From Anaerolinea sp. (lineage in GTDB: Bacteria; Chloroflexota; Anaerolineae; Anaerolineales; Anaerolineaceae), in NCBI GenBank assembly GCA_020725865.1, contig DYEC01000024.1, positions 158,673-222,672 of the forward strand: DNA of 64,000 bases, written 5' to 3'. The notes under the pieces are model-generated. The model was given only the letters and a program-made list of their open reading frames with translations. It ran no database searches and was not told where the DNA came from. The position numbers were made by a program, and so were the translations under genes. Shown in pieces: positions 36,291 to 51,226 of the stretch (the first letter of the stretch is position 1; the number at the start of each line of letters is the position of its first letter).

Positions 36291-37049
36291 ATGGCTGCCA
36301 AGATTGTCGTCCGAAACTTGAACGTAAACTATCAAGATGGCACCGAGAGCCTGCGCAAAATCAGCCTGGAGATTGAAGAGAATGCCGTCACGGTTTTGTT
36401 CGGTCCGGCAGGCGGGGGAAAGTCTACTTTCCTGCGCACGTTGAATCGCCTTAACGATCTAGGGGACTTAGAAACACAATCGGGACAGGTAATTTTCAAT
36501 GGCGTGAATATTCTCGAGTCCGGAATTGATGTTATTGAGTTACGGCGTAAGATTGGTATGGTTTTTTCCCGTCCTGTGCCACTTCCGCTAAGTATTTACC
36601 AGAATATCAGTTATCCACTGGAAGTTGCCGGTATTCGAAATAAAGCCCGACTGGATGAAGCGGTGGAAAAAGCTTTGCGGCAGGCTGTTTTATGGGATGA
36701 GGTGTATGACCGGCTGAATGACCCGGCGCACGCGCTTTCGGGTGGTCAGCAGCAGCGGCTATGTATCGCACGCGTGCTGGCTTTACAGCCAGAGGTCATT
36801 CTGCTGGATGAGCCGACCTCTGCGCTTGACCCGATTTCCACAGCAAAAATTGAGGAACTGCTTTGTGAAATCAGCCGGGAGATCACTGTCATCATTGCGC
36901 CACACAATACCCAGCAAGCAGCGCGGATTGGCGATTATGCAGCTTTCTTTTTACAGGGGGAACTGATTGAATATGGCGTGGGGAAAGAAATTTTTACCCG
37001 GCCGAAGGATAAACGAACACAAGATTACATAGAAGGGCGGTTTGGGTAA
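36291..37049 (+). CDS. pstB: Phosphate ABC transporter ATP-binding protein PstB
   Basis: 252 residues. The Walker A reads GPAGGGKST (the family usually has GPSGCGKST) but keeps the essential Gly-Lys-Ser/Thr. Signature LSGGQQQR, Walker B 'VILLDEPTSALD' and the switch His in 'IIAPHNTQQAARI' are present, and 'LRTLNRLNDL' is a PstB hallmark. It powers phosphate uptake. No phoU gene follows; the next gene is on the opposite strand. Confidence 0.9.
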   Translation: MAAKIVVRNLNVNYQDGTESLRKISLEIEENAVTVLFGPAGGGKSTFLRTLNRLNDLGDLETQSGQVIFNGVNILESGIDVIELRRKIGMVFSRPVPLPLSIYQNISYPLEVAGIRNKARLDEAVEKALRQAVLWDEVYDRLNDPAHALSGGQQQRLCIARVLALQPEVILLDEPTSALDPISTAKIEELLCEISREITVIIAPHNTQQAARIGDYAAFFLQGELIEYGVGKEIFTRPKDKRTQDYIEGRFG

Positions 37050-37060
37050 TCCGTTTCGCT

Positions 37061-37122
37061 GAGTTGCCAAGCTGGGGGACATGTCCGGTCTGATCCGACC
37101 GGAACACATGAAATGGCAACTC
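37061..37122. terminator. Large stem structure between pstB and mntP
   Basis: Outer arms GAGTTGCCA (37061-37069) and TGGCAACTC (37114-37122) are perfect complements. Inside, CATGT/ACATG and CCGGTC (37085-37090)/GACCGG (37097-37102) pair as well. It lies in a convergent intergenic space and could end both transcripts, although there is no T run next to it. Confidence 0.45.
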
Positions 37123-37181
37123 TGCCTGGGTGGGGTTGGTTGCCCGAATTATTTTAAAAAGTCAAAGTTTTAAATTCCTGC

Positions 37182-37733
37182 TTAAAGATGGGTGAACAGG
37201 ATTCTCGTCCCAATTCCAACCAATGTTAAACCTCCGGCGACTTCCATGCGCTTGCCAAAAGTTTTTCCCAGTCTGGAGCCGGTCAGTAGCCCCATCAAGG
37301 ATAATCCCGCTGCAGTCAAACCGATGACGATGGTCGGAAACAGGATGGATACGCGTAGCATTGCCAAACTCAGCCCGACTGCAAGCGCGTCAAGACTGGT
37401 AGCAACGCTCAGCATGACCAATAGAGCGCCTCTGGATGGGTCGCTGGGAAAGCTTTGCGAATCCGGTTTTAGGCCGGATCGAATCATATTGATTCCAACA
37501 TAAAGGAGTAGCACGAAGGCAACCCAATGATCAAAAGCAGCGATTAACGCCACAATAGTGTTGCCTAATAACCATCCCAGGGTTGTCATCAGAGACTGGA
37601 ATAAACCAAAATGAAATGCCAGACGGAAAATGGCTCGAGGGTTGGTCTTTCCGGTGGTGCCTATACCCAGCGAAACGGCGAATGCATCCATTGCCAGACC
37701 AAGAGCAATTAACAGGGCAGGAATGATTTCCAT
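37182..37733 (-). CDS. mntP: Manganese exporter MntP
   Basis: 183 residues with six membrane helices in two homologous halves. The family signatures 'GLAMDAFAVSLGIG' and 'SLDALAVGLSLAM' carry the conserved Asp residues of the MntP (YebN, DUF204) Mn2+ efflux pump. No yybP-ykoY element was seen upstream. A TATAAT on the minus strand (37748-37753) lies only 14 bases before the ATG and there is no Shine-Dalgarno, so the leader would be very short. Confidence 0.9.
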   Translation of the reverse strand: MEIIPALLIALGLAMDAFAVSLGIGTTGKTNPRAIFRLAFHFGLFQSLMTTLGWLLGNTIVALIAAFDHWVAFVLLLYVGINMIRSGLKPDSQSFPSDPSRGALLVMLSVATSLDALAVGLSLAMLRVSILFPTIVIGLTAAGLSLMGLLTGSRLGKTFGKRMEVAGGLTLVGIGTRILFTHL

Positions 37734-37974
37734 GTCGTTTCAGGGCAATTATAAATGGTGTTTGGCGAATGGTGAGCGGAAGATTGGCTTTTAATAAAAC
37801 TCTTATCAAAAATTAAGGAAAATTTTACATTCCTGGTAGATAATCACTTTTTGGCAGAATAGCGTGTATAATTACTACTTTGTGGTCAATCTTCGCCTGA
37901 AGAGAACCTCGCCCTATGATGATATCGAAGATTTCATTTCCCTGAATCCAAACATTCTACATGGAGGTGAAGCA

Positions 37975-39141
37975 ATGAAACGTTGGTTTGCTCTGCTTTT
38001 AACTTTGATTTTCATTTTTGCGCTGGCAGCGCCGTCTGTTGTGCTGGCGCAAGATGAAGTTCCAGGCAAGGAGATAACCTTTTTTACGACTTATCCAAGC
38101 CAAGTAGTTGGAATTGGTGAAACGGTTACTTTGCCATTGCGCTTACGGACCACGGCACCTGCGCAGGTGATTTCCCTGTCTATGAAAGAGGTTCCGGAAG
38201 GATGGACGGCAACTTTCCGCGGTTCCGGGCGCGCTGTTGAAGCCGTGTATGCCGAGCCAAATGTTGATGCAACTGTAGATTTGCGGCTGGAACAACCGGC
38301 AAATGTGGCTGCGGGTACCTATAAATTTGTGGCAATTGCAAAGGGCGAGCATGGTTCAGCGGAATTGACCGTTTTTCTGACCATTCAGGAAAAAACCCCC
38401 CCGAAACTAACTTTAAAGACTGAGTTGCCAACTCTGAAGGGAACACCAGGTTCTACTTTCCGCTATTCGGCGGATTTGAAAAATGAAGGCGGTGATGATC
38501 TGACCGTGAATCTGGTGGCAGAAGCACCGGCTGGATTTCAGGTTAACTTTAAGGTGAGCGGACAGGATGTAACTAGTTTTCCACTGGCTGCAAACGAGAG
38601 TAAACGCTTGAGTATTGAAGCACAAACCGTCAGCGCGTTGGAGGGCGGCACGTATCGGATTGTTGTGCGTGCGCAAGGTGGTGTGGTGGATGCTACACTC
38701 GAGTTGACAGCGGAAGTGACTGGGCAGGCAACGTTGCTGGTGACAGCACCGGAAGGTCGGCTTTCCGGGCAGGCGTATGCTGGTCGTGAGACGCCTCTGA
38801 AGGTGATTGTCGCCAATAATGGAACTGCACCGGCAAATGCAATTGAACTTACATCGAGTACGCCGAGCGGCTGGACAATAGAATTTGATCCAAAGAAAAT
38901 TGATACATTGAATGCCGGACAGCAGGTTGAAGTGACTGCAAAAGTTCGTCCACCCGAGAAAGCTGTAGCTGGCGATTATGTACTGACGGTGCGTGCTCGA
39001 CCGGCGAATGGTACAACACAATCTGCCGATTTTCGCATCACCGTGCTTACCTCGACTCTGTGGGGTGTAGTCGGGATTGTACTTGTGGCGATTGCAGTTG
39101 CTGTTGTGGCTATGGCTGTGATGCGCTTTGGCCGTCGGTGA
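37975..39141 (+). CDS. Secreted NEW3-domain protein with C-terminal membrane anchor
   Basis: 388 residues. The ATG at 37975 follows GGAGGTG; upstream in-frame codons are not needed. The signal peptide is '[18 protein letters not shown]' plus a cleavage region 'SVVLAQ'. Three Ig-like NEW3/NPCBM-associated repeats follow; each has 'PAG/EGW...F' and '[12 protein letters not shown]', '[12 protein letters not shown]' or '[12 protein letters not shown]'-type ends. One C-terminal membrane helix (~360-382) and a basic end follow. An ABC-2 ATPase and permease are encoded immediately downstream, so it may be the extracytoplasmic partner of that exporter. Confidence 0.78.
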   Translation: MKRWFALLLTLIFIFALAAPSVVLAQDEVPGKEITFFTTYPSQVVGIGETVTLPLRLRTTAPAQVISLSMKEVPEGWTATFRGSGRAVEAVYAEPNVDATVDLRLEQPANVAAGTYKFVAIAKGEHGSAELTVFLTIQEKTPPKLTLKTELPTLKGTPGSTFRYSADLKNEGGDDLTVNLVAEAPAGFQVNFKVSGQDVTSFPLAANESKRLSIEAQTVSALEGGTYRIVVRAQGGVVDATLELTAEVTGQATLLVTAPEGRLSGQAYAGRETPLKVIVANNGTAPANAIELTSSTPSGWTIEFDPKKIDTLNAGQQVEVTAKVRPPEKAVAGDYVLTVRARPANGTTQSADFRITVLTSTLWGVVGIVLVAIAVAVVAMAVMRFGRR

Positions 39142-39164
39142 CGGCTGGCAAAGGAAGGTGGGGC

Positions 39165-40109
39165 ATGAACGATTGGGTGATTGAAACCAAAGATTTAACC
39201 AAGAAATACGGCACGTTTACTGCCGTGGATGCCCTCAACCTGTCAGTCAAACATGGTGAAGTGTTTGGCCTGCTTGGGCCGAATGGTGCTGGCAAGACCA
39301 CCACGATCCTGATGTTGCTTGGGTTAACCGAACCAACCAGTGGTGAGGTGCGCGTGTTGGGGCTGGACCCCTCTCGCCAGCCGCTGAGTGTCAAGTCGCA
39401 TGTGGGATACATGCCTGACCTAGTAGGTTTCTATGACGAATTGACTGCCGAAGAGAACTTGATTTACACGGCGAAGCTGAATGGCCTGGACCGCCGAGAT
39501 GCATATAAGCGTATCGACGAGGTTCTTGAACGTGTGGGTCTGCAAGATGTGGCGGATCATAATGTCGGAACGTTTTCGCGCGGCATGAAGCAGCGTTTAG
39601 GTGTGGCGGATATGCTACTGAAGCGTCCGCAGATGATCATCATGGATGAACCTACCCAAGGACTTGACCCTGAGGGGGCGCGCGAGTTCTTGCAATTAAT
39701 CCGCACCCTGAAAGAAGAAGGGATCACCATCCTGCTGTCTTCCCATTTGCTGTTTCAGGTGCAGGCGGTTTGCGACAGAGTTGGGTTATTCCACCGCGGC
39801 AAGATGGTGCTGGAAGGAACTGTGCCTGAATTAGGGCGGCGGGTTCTTGGACGCGCCTATCGTATTCACATTGAGGCGGAAGGCGACCAAAACGCAATAC
39901 GGTCTGCTTTGCAAAAAGTTCCCGGTGCGGTTCAGGTAGAACTTGCCGATGGGCGATTATACCGTATAGAAGCGGAACATGATTTGCGCCCGGCAGCTGC
40001 AGAGGCAGTGATGAATGCCGGTGGCAAATTGCTCAGGCTGGATGTGGAAACCCAAAACCTGGACGAAATCTACGCCCATTACTTCAAGGAGGTGGAACAT
40101 GGCAATTGA
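39165..40109 (+). CDS. ABC-2 type transporter, ATP-binding protein
   Basis: 314 residues from the ATG at 39165, preceded by AAGGAAGGTG. Walker A 'GPNGAGKTT', signature '[15 protein letters not shown]', Walker B '[13 protein letters not shown]' and the switch His in '[11 protein letters not shown]' are all present. A ~80-residue C-terminal domain follows, as in drug/lipid-type ABC-2 ATPases. It is the energy subunit for the permease encoded next. Confidence 0.88.
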   Translation: MNDWVIETKDLTKKYGTFTAVDALNLSVKHGEVFGLLGPNGAGKTTTILMLLGLTEPTSGEVRVLGLDPSRQPLSVKSHVGYMPDLVGFYDELTAEENLIYTAKLNGLDRRDAYKRIDEVLERVGLQDVADHNVGTFSRGMKQRLGVADMLLKRPQMIIMDEPTQGLDPEGAREFLQLIRTLKEEGITILLSSHLLFQVQAVCDRVGLFHRGKMVLEGTVPELGRRVLGRAYRIHIEAEGDQNAIRSALQKVPGAVQVELADGRLYRIEAEHDLRPAAAEAVMNAGGKLLRLDVETQNLDEIYAHYFKEVEHGN

Positions 40110-41085
40110 AATCGCACAGGCAACAGGCAAGCGCGAGCGGGAAGGTTCACCCTGGACAGGTTTATGGGCAGTTGTTGCCAAAGAAATGGCAGATCATCTG
40201 ACCAGCGCACGTATGCGTGTGTTGGAGATATTGATTGTTTTGACAGCAGCCGGAACGATCTATGGCGCCATGCAGAATATTCGCTCTACAATTGGGCAGG
40301 ACCGTTTCCTGTTTCTCAAATTGTTTACGACTGCACAGGAACCACTGCCCGCTTTTGTCGGCTTCATGGGACTGCTGGTGCCGCTGATTGCGATCGCATT
40401 GGTATTTGACACTATTAATGGTGAGTTCAGCCGACGTACGCTTTCTCGTATTCTGGCGCAGCCGATTTACCGCGATGCCTTGTTGCTGGGCAAGTTTTTA
40501 GGCGCACTCTTCACCCTTGCGCTGGTATTCACAGCGATCTGGCTGCTTATCATGGGTCTTGGATTGTGGGGTTTAGGGGTGCCGCCCAGTAGCGAGGAGG
40601 TAGCGCGCAGTTTTCTCTTCCTTCTGGTAACGATTTTCTATGGGGGCATCTGGCTGGCGCTGGCAATGACGTTTTCCATAATCTTCCGCCAGCCGGCAAC
40701 AGCGGCTCTGGCTTCGCTTGCGGTGTGGCTTTTTTTCATGGTCTTCTGGGACATCATTGCTGGTGTGCTAGCGCAAACGCTAATGCCGATCCGATTTGGA
40801 TTCTCAGAGGAATACCTAAAGCAGGCTCAGCTTGAGCTGGGTTTGACCCGCCTTTCACCGACAACGTTATATGCAGAAGCGATTCTGGCACTGTTACAGC
40901 CTTCCATTCGCTCGTTGGGATTCATCTTGCCCACGCAACTGCAGGGTGCGATTTTAGGCTCGCCGTTGCCGCTTAGCCAAAGCCTGCTGTTGATCTGGCC
41001 GCATTTGACAGGTTTGCTGGCAGCGACTTTGCTGTTATTTGCCTTGGGTTACACATTGTTCCAGCGGCAGGAAATTCGCGCTTGA
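40099..41085 (+). CDS. ABC-2 type transporter, permease
   Basis: 328 residues from the ATG at 40099, with GGAGGTG upstream; it overlaps the ATPase gene by 11 bases. A cytoplasmic N-terminus is followed by about six membrane segments. '[50 protein letters not shown]' is the classic ABC-2 permease (NosY-like) region. The substrate is unknown. Confidence 0.85.
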   Translation: MAIEIAQATGKREREGSPWTGLWAVVAKEMADHLTSARMRVLEILIVLTAAGTIYGAMQNIRSTIGQDRFLFLKLFTTAQEPLPAFVGFMGLLVPLIAIALVFDTINGEFSRRTLSRILAQPIYRDALLLGKFLGALFTLALVFTAIWLLIMGLGLWGLGVPPSSEEVARSFLFLLVTIFYGGIWLALAMTFSIIFRQPATAALASLAVWLFFMVFWDIIAGVLAQTLMPIRFGFSEEYLKQAQLELGLTRLSPTTLYAEAILALLQPSIRSLGFILPTQLQGAILGSPLPLSQSLLLIWPHLTGLLAATLLLFALGYTLFQRQEIRA

Positions 41086-41111
41086 GGAGGGCAAAAAAAA
41101 AATGTACTGCG

Positions 41112-41143
41112 AGGGTGGCACGAAAGTGTCACCCTGTTTTTTT
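41112..41143 (+). terminator. Intrinsic terminator of the NEW3/ABC-2 operon
   Basis: AGGGTGGCAC and GTGTCACCCT form a 10-bp stem (one G-T pair) with a GAAA loop, followed by TG and seven T. Confidence 0.85.
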
Positions 41144-41176
41144 AATGTGGTGAAAAAAATTTTAAGATTCGACCTA

Positions 41177-41224
41177 TTGACATAGAGTTCAAAATTTTGT
41201 ATAAACAAATGTAAGTGCTTACAT
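41177..41224 (+). promoter_or_regulatory. Promoter and LacI-type operator of the glucoside locus
   Basis: A perfect TTGACA (41177-41182) and TATAAA (41200-41205) are 17 bases apart. ATGTAAGTGCTTACAT (41209-41224), with 7-base perfect arms, covers the expected start of transcription. Such a palindrome just after the -10, in front of a LacI-family gene, is the expected site of autoregulation. Confidence 0.7.
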
Positions 41225-41251
41225 GAAAGCAGTTTATCACGGGTTATTCTG

Positions 41252-42274
41252 ATGGTAAATAGCAGATTCAAAGGGAGTAAATCCATCCCCACCATTTATG
41301 ATGTAGCCGCTGCTGCGGGTGTCAGCATTGCAACGGTCTCAAGGGTGTTGAATGCTCCTGAAAAAGTAAATGAAAATACGCGTGACATTGTTTTTGCCGC
41401 TATAAATCAGCTGGGGTTTGTGCCGAAAGCGGATGCTAGGGCGCGTGCATTAAGGGATCATCATCGTATAGGGGTACTGACACCATTCTTCACCGCACCT
41501 TCTTTTGTGCAGCGTCTACGTGGTATCGCAACAGCCCTTAAGGGCACATCGTATGAAGTGGTAATCTATTCGGTGGATTCGACCGAAAGCGTGAAGAGCT
41601 ATCTGGAAATTTTGCCCGTCATGCATTTTCTGGATGGTTTGATCATTCTTTCTTTACCCATTGCCGATCACCTAGCGGAACGCCTAGTTAAATATGGGCT
41701 GGAGACCGTGGTGGTGGAATATCCTCACCAAAATCTTAGTAGTGTTGAAATTGATAATGTTCGTGGAGGCATGTTAGCAGCCGAGTATTTACTGAAGAAG
41801 GGCTATCGTCACATTGGATTCGTCGGAGATACGGTCGTGCCGGAATTTGGCATTCATCCGATTACCCAGCGGTTGAGCGGTTTACGTCAGGGATTGGCAA
41901 ACGCAGGTTTGGAATTGCGTCCCGAGGATTTGTTGCTGGTTGCTTACGATATGGAAGCCACTCGTTATGCAGCTTTGGAATTTCTAAAGCGCCCTGTTCG
42001 TCCTGAAGCAATTTTTTCGGCCACTGATTTACAGGCTGTGGCGGTGATGCGTGCGGCACGTGAATTAGGACTGCGCATACCGCGTGATCTGGCAGTGCTC
42101 GGGTTTGACGACCTGGACCTGGCTGATTATGTTGGCTTAACTACCGTCCGCCAGCATCTGGATGAGTCTGGACGGGTAGCGGCTGAATTGCTGCTTGCTC
42201 GTTTGGCTGATCGCTCTCGCTCCATACAGCATATCGAATTGACTTTGGAGATCGTGGAACGGGAAACCGTTTGA
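41252..42274 (+). CDS. LacI-family transcriptional regulator
   Basis: 340 residues. The helix-turn-helix is 'PTIYDVAAAAGVSIATVSRVLN' followed by the hinge 'DARARALRDHHRIGVLTP'. The C-terminal periplasmic-binding-like domain should bind a sugar or sugar phosphate. The start at 41252 has no good Shine-Dalgarno, but the HTH begins at residue ~14, so a much later start is excluded. It probably controls itself through the palindrome at 41209-41224, and the downstream importer and glycosidase genes. Confidence 0.87.
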   Translation: MVNSRFKGSKSIPTIYDVAAAAGVSIATVSRVLNAPEKVNENTRDIVFAAINQLGFVPKADARARALRDHHRIGVLTPFFTAPSFVQRLRGIATALKGTSYEVVIYSVDSTESVKSYLEILPVMHFLDGLIILSLPIADHLAERLVKYGLETVVVEYPHQNLSSVEIDNVRGGMLAAEYLLKKGYRHIGFVGDTVVPEFGIHPITQRLSGLRQGLANAGLELRPEDLLLVAYDMEATRYAALEFLKRPVRPEAIFSATDLQAVAVMRAARELGLRIPRDLAVLGFDDLDLADYVGLTTVRQHLDESGRVAAELLLARLADRSRSIQHIELTLEIVERETV

Positions 42275-42381
42275 AATGGGTTGGCTTCGAAAGGAGGTGA
42301 TTGATCAAGAAAGGTGTTTCTGATCTGCTTGTATGTCAACCCGATCGTAAAAACCTATTTTTGAGTAATTGGAGGAAAAAG

Positions 42382-43818
42382 ATGAAACGCTTATTTAAAC
42401 TGTTGTCTCTGCTGGTCGTGTTGGCTTTTGTTGTGGCGGCCTGCGCCCCGGCAGCGACCCCGGCGCCTGAACAGGCACCAACCGAAGCCCCCAAAGCGGA
42501 ACCTACTAAGCCGCCCGTTGAGCCGACTAAAGCACCCGAGCAACCAACAGAAGCCAAACCGGCAGTGGAGGTCCCGCCAGCCGGACAGGAACTTGCAGAT
42601 GCCTATGCTGGCAAGTACAAAGGTACCGTGGTCACAATGGCGGGTCCCTTCACCGATAACGATGCTGTCAAATTCGACAATTCAATCAAGCGCTTTGAGG
42701 ACGCTACCGGCATTGATATTCAATATGAAGGCTCAAAGGAATTTGAGGCTTCCATCACCATTCGCGTCGAAGGTGGCAGTGCCCCGGACATTGTTGACTT
42801 TCCGCAACCCGGCCTGCTCAATACCATGGTCAAGAAAGGCAAGGTGGTTGATTTGACCAATGTCGTCAGCCAGGACTGGCTCAAGAAGAACTACAATCAA
42901 TCCTGGTTGGACATGGCTACCATGGAAGGACCGAATGGAAAAGTCATGGCGGGTGTTTGGGGGCGTGTGAATGGCAAATCGCTGGTCTGGTATCCCAAAG
43001 CCGAGTTCGATGCAGCCGGTTACAAAATTCCGCAAACCTGGGATGAGTTAATGGCTCTGACTGAGCAAATTGCTCAGGATGGCGATACTGCCTGGTGTGT
43101 GGGTATCGAATCCGGCGCCGCGACCGGCTGGCCAATGACCGACTGGATCGAAGAAACCATGCTGCGTACGACCTCGCTGGAGAACTATGACAAGTGGGTA
43201 GCTGGCGAACTCAAGTTCGATTCACCGGAAGTCCGCAAAGCCATTGAATACGTGACCAATATCTGGTTCAATGACAAGTATGTCTATGGCGGTCGCAAGG
43301 CAATACCCACCACCTTCTTCGGTGATGCACCGAAGCCAATGTTCGATGTACCTCCCAAATGCTGGTTGCATAAGCAGGGTAATTTCATCACCACCTTCTT
43401 CCCTGAAGGCAAAGTTGCCGGCAAAGATTACTCCTTCTTCTATCTGCCTCCGATTGACCCGGCTTATGGTAAACCGGTACTGGTTGCGGGTGACATCTAT
43501 GCAGTGTTCAACGATCGCCCCGAAGTACGCGCGGTCATTCAGTACTTCTCCACCGGCGACTCGGTCAAAGACTGGGTGGCGGCTGGCGGCGCGATTTCCC
43601 CGCACATGGACTCTTCTTTGGACTGGTATACCAACGAAGTGGACCGCGGCGTTGCTGAGATTATCCTGAACGCCAGCTCGGTGCGCTTTGATGGCTCTGA
43701 CCTGATGCCGGGTGCTGTTGGTGCCGGTTCATTCTGGAAATCCATGACCTCTTACGTTTCCGGCTCCATCAATCTGGATACAGCGCTGAAGGAAATTGAT
43801 GCTTCCTGGCCCAAGTAG
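42382..43818 (+). CDS. Sugar ABC transporter, substrate-binding lipoprotein
   Basis: 478 residues from the ATG at 42382 with GGAGG eight bases upstream. A lipobox 'VVAAC' is followed by a Pro/Glu/Thr/Lys-rich linker (~25-65). The mature domain is a family 1 (carbohydrate) binding protein: 'VTMAGPFTDNDAVKFDNSIKRFEDATGIDIQYEG', 'APDIVDFPQPGLL', 'YKIPQTWDELMALTEQI'. It binds an oligosaccharide or glucoside for the two permeases encoded next. Confidence 0.88.
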   Translation: MKRLFKLLSLLVVLAFVVAACAPAATPAPEQAPTEAPKAEPTKPPVEPTKAPEQPTEAKPAVEVPPAGQELADAYAGKYKGTVVTMAGPFTDNDAVKFDNSIKRFEDATGIDIQYEGSKEFEASITIRVEGGSAPDIVDFPQPGLLNTMVKKGKVVDLTNVVSQDWLKKNYNQSWLDMATMEGPNGKVMAGVWGRVNGKSLVWYPKAEFDAAGYKIPQTWDELMALTEQIAQDGDTAWCVGIESGAATGWPMTDWIEETMLRTTSLENYDKWVAGELKFDSPEVRKAIEYVTNIWFNDKYVYGGRKAIPTTFFGDAPKPMFDVPPKCWLHKQGNFITTFFPEGKVAGKDYSFFYLPPIDPAYGKPVLVAGDIYAVFNDRPEVRAVIQYFSTGDSVKDWVAAGGAISPHMDSSLDWYTNEVDRGVAEIILNASSVRFDGSDLMPGAVGAGSFWKSMTSYVSGSINLDTALKEIDASWPK

Positions 43819-43838
43819 AGGTGAATGCAGTATATAAT

Positions 43839-43870
43839 GGGTGCTGTGGGTGTTTGTTCTCACAGCACCC
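43839..43870 (+). other. Intercistronic hairpin after the binding-protein gene
   Basis: GGGTGCTGTG and CACAGCACCC are perfect 10-base arms with a 12-base loop, without a clear T run. It stands between binding protein and permease genes, where such hairpins stabilise the upstream message and reduce expression of the next genes. Confidence 0.6.
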
Positions 43871-43928
43871 AATTCTTAAGAAGCTGTTGCGTGAATTTTC
43901 TGGAGTTGGTTTTTGAGAGGAGGGGCTG

Positions 43929-45050
43929 ATGGCGCAAACTGTATCGCGTAGACCCGGTTCACGCGGGGTGCTTTACTGGCTGCTCTCGAATGTCGGACGT
44001 TTGCTGATTTCCCTGTTTGTACCTGCGGTTACCTTTGTCGTCCTCTGGCAGGGCTTTATATTTCTCCGCGACAATCAGGCGCCGAAACTTGTTTCGGTGC
44101 TTGTGGCAATCGTCTGGGGGGTCGGGGGGGTGGCACTGCTCTACTTCGTTTCCAACTGGCTGATTGAGAAACTACCAGACCTCTGGCGTCAGCGCCTTCA
44201 GCCTTTTGTATTTGTAGGTCCGGGTATTGCCATTTTAGCGTGGTATCTGGCAATCCCAACCATCCGGACTTTCTTCCTCAGCTTACAGGATGCGGTCAGC
44301 AGGAATTATGTTGGTCTGGAAAATTATGTCTTTGCGCTGACCGACCGAGTAATGCTGGAAGCGTTCCGCAACAACCTGTTATGGATGATCTTCGGCACCT
44401 TGCTAAGCGTTGGATTGGGGTTGTTAATCGCTGTATTGGCAGACCGCACACCGCTGGAAACGGTTTACAAAGCGATTATCTTTATGCCGATGGCGATTTC
44501 ATTTGTCGGCGCGGGCGTGATCTGGAAATTTGTTTATACCTACAAGGGTGAGGGGGCAGGCATTGCAGAGATCGGTTTGCTCAATGCGATTGTGCTCGCT
44601 TTGGGGGGACAGTCCCAACCCTGGCTGCTGCAACCACCATGGAATAATTTTTTCCTGATCATTATCATGGTCTGGTTACAGACCGGTTATTCTATGGTGA
44701 TTATCTCCTCAGCGATTAAGGGCATCCCTGCCGAGCTGCTTGAAGCGGCGCGCGTGGATGGGGCGAATGAGTTTCAGGTCTTTTTCAATATCATCATCCC
44801 GGGGATCAAAGGCACATTGATTACGGTTTCCACTACCATCATCATTTTCAGCCTTAAGCTATTTGATATTGTACGAGTCATGACGGGCGGCAATAACGGC
44901 ACAAACGTGATTGCCAATGAGTTTTATCTGCAACGATTTACTTACGGACATGCCGGGCGAGCTTCCGCGATTGCTATTATCCTGCTTCTGGCGGTTATCC
45001 CGGTCATGATTTATAACCTGCGGCAGTTCCGCGAAAGGAAGGCGTTCTGA
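43929..45050 (+). CDS. Sugar ABC transporter permease (MalF-type)
   Basis: 373 residues. Two or three N-terminal hydrophobic segments precede the binding-protein-dependent permease core with its six segments; the coupling EAA loop is 'ELLEAARVDGANEFQVFFNIIIPGIKGTLI'. AGGAGGGG lies before the ATG. It forms the channel with the next gene product, which starts on its last base. Confidence 0.88.
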   Translation: MAQTVSRRPGSRGVLYWLLSNVGRLLISLFVPAVTFVVLWQGFIFLRDNQAPKLVSVLVAIVWGVGGVALLYFVSNWLIEKLPDLWRQRLQPFVFVGPGIAILAWYLAIPTIRTFFLSLQDAVSRNYVGLENYVFALTDRVMLEAFRNNLLWMIFGTLLSVGLGLLIAVLADRTPLETVYKAIIFMPMAISFVGAGVIWKFVYTYKGEGAGIAEIGLLNAIVLALGGQSQPWLLQPPWNNFFLIIIMVWLQTGYSMVIISSAIKGIPAELLEAARVDGANEFQVFFNIIIPGIKGTLITVSTTIIIFSLKLFDIVRVMTGGNNGTNVIANEFYLQRFTYGHAGRASAIAIILLLAVIPVMIYNLRQFRERKAF

Positions 45051-46159
45051 TGAGCGACAAACCCCGCAGTTTCAAACGACAACGGTTAATTTCCGGTTTG
45101 CTGGTCAATGGCGTTCTGGTTCTGATTTGCCTGCTCTGGCTTATTCCCACTATTGGGGTGTTTGTTACCTCCTTTCGTAACAGCGAAGACATCTTCCGTA
45201 GTGGATGGTGGACGGTCTTTCCACACAAGGCGTGGGTAAAAACGGCTGAGATCAAAATCCCTGCCGAAGTGGATGTCAATGGCCCCATCCAGATCGAAGG
45301 TGTTACCAGCACGTTTGAGGAATTACGCAATGGCATTACTTTGCCAGATGGGCGCAAACTGACCTGGTTCGGTAACAAGCGTACACGTCTGGTTGTAGTG
45401 GAAGAAAAGAAGTGGGTTTGGTTTGATATTAACCTGACGTTTGATAACTACAAAAACGTGCTTACCGGGAAAGAAATCCGCTTCAAAGATGCTTCTGGCA
45501 ACGAAATTGTTCGCAAAGGGAATGATTTGGGTGGCGCGTTTCTCAACTCAATTGCTGTAACTGTGCCTTCCACGATCATTCCTATTTTGATAGCCGCTTT
45601 TGCAGCATATGGATTCGCCTGGTTGAATTTTCCGGGTAGAAAGTTTTTCTTTACCATTGTTGTGGCTTTACTGGTCGTTCCACTCCAAATTGCTCTGGTG
45701 CCAATCTTGCAGGACTATACCCGACTGAATCTGAACGGTACTTATTTGGCAATGTGGTTGGCGCATACCGGTTTCGGTTTACCACTGGCAATCTACTTGC
45801 TATTCAACTATATTAGTACGTTGCCGCGCGACCTGCTCGAATCGGCTTTTATTGATGGGGCTTCCAATTTCACGATTTTTACCAAACTGATTTTGCCCCT
45901 TTCTGTTCCGGCGTTGGCATCCTTTGCAATTTTCCAGTTTCTCTGGGTATGGAATGACTACCTGGTTGCGCTGGTATTTCTAGGTGACAAGAACCGCGTA
46001 GTTACAAGTGCGTTGGCGGCAATCGTTGGTGAGAAAGGACAAGACTGGCACTTACTGACTGCTGGTGCATTTATCAGTATGGTGTTGCCGTTAAGCGTGT
46101 TTTTTGCTCTACAGCGTTACTTTGTGCGCGGTTTGCTGGCTGGTTCGGTGAAAGGCTAA
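45050..46159 (+). CDS. Sugar ABC transporter permease (MalG-type) with extra periplasmic loop
   Basis: 369 residues. Membrane segment 1 (~22-42) is followed by a long polar insertion of about 90 residues ('VKTAEIKIPAEVDVNG ... WFGNKRTRLVVVEEKKWVWFDINLTFDNYKNVL') before the usual five-segment core with the EAA loop 'LLESAFIDGASNFTIFTKLILPLSVPALASF'. The insertion between the first and second segments is unusual for MalG proteins and would lie outside, perhaps contacting the binding protein. The ATG overlaps the preceding TGA. Confidence 0.87.
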   Translation: MSDKPRSFKRQRLISGLLVNGVLVLICLLWLIPTIGVFVTSFRNSEDIFRSGWWTVFPHKAWVKTAEIKIPAEVDVNGPIQIEGVTSTFEELRNGITLPDGRKLTWFGNKRTRLVVVEEKKWVWFDINLTFDNYKNVLTGKEIRFKDASGNEIVRKGNDLGGAFLNSIAVTVPSTIIPILIAAFAAYGFAWLNFPGRKFFFTIVVALLVVPLQIALVPILQDYTRLNLNGTYLAMWLAHTGFGLPLAIYLLFNYISTLPRDLLESAFIDGASNFTIFTKLILPLSVPALASFAIFQFLWVWNDYLVALVFLGDKNRVVTSALAAIVGEKGQDWHLLTAGAFISMVLPLSVFFALQRYFVRGLLAGSVKG

Positions 46160-46177
46160 ACAGGAGGTTTTGCGGTA

Positions 46178-51161
<4,984 letters not shown>

Positions 51162-51170
51162 TATTAATAA

Positions 51171-51202
51171 ACAGAGGGTGGACAATTTGCACCACCCTCT
51201 GT
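51171..51202. terminator. Hairpin terminator between the convergent glucoside and inositol operons
   Basis: ACAGAGGGTGG and CCACCCTCTGT are perfect 11-base arms with a 10-base loop. On the minus strand the stem is followed by TTTATTAAT, so it may mainly end the inositol operon. Confidence 0.7.
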
Positions 51203-51226
51203 CGCAGTTAAAATCTCCTCCAGCGG

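Noticed and set aside
38413..39021. Open frame of 202 codons on the minus strand
   Set aside because: Shadow of the NEW3-domain gene; Cys/His/Arg-rich composition typical of antisense frames.
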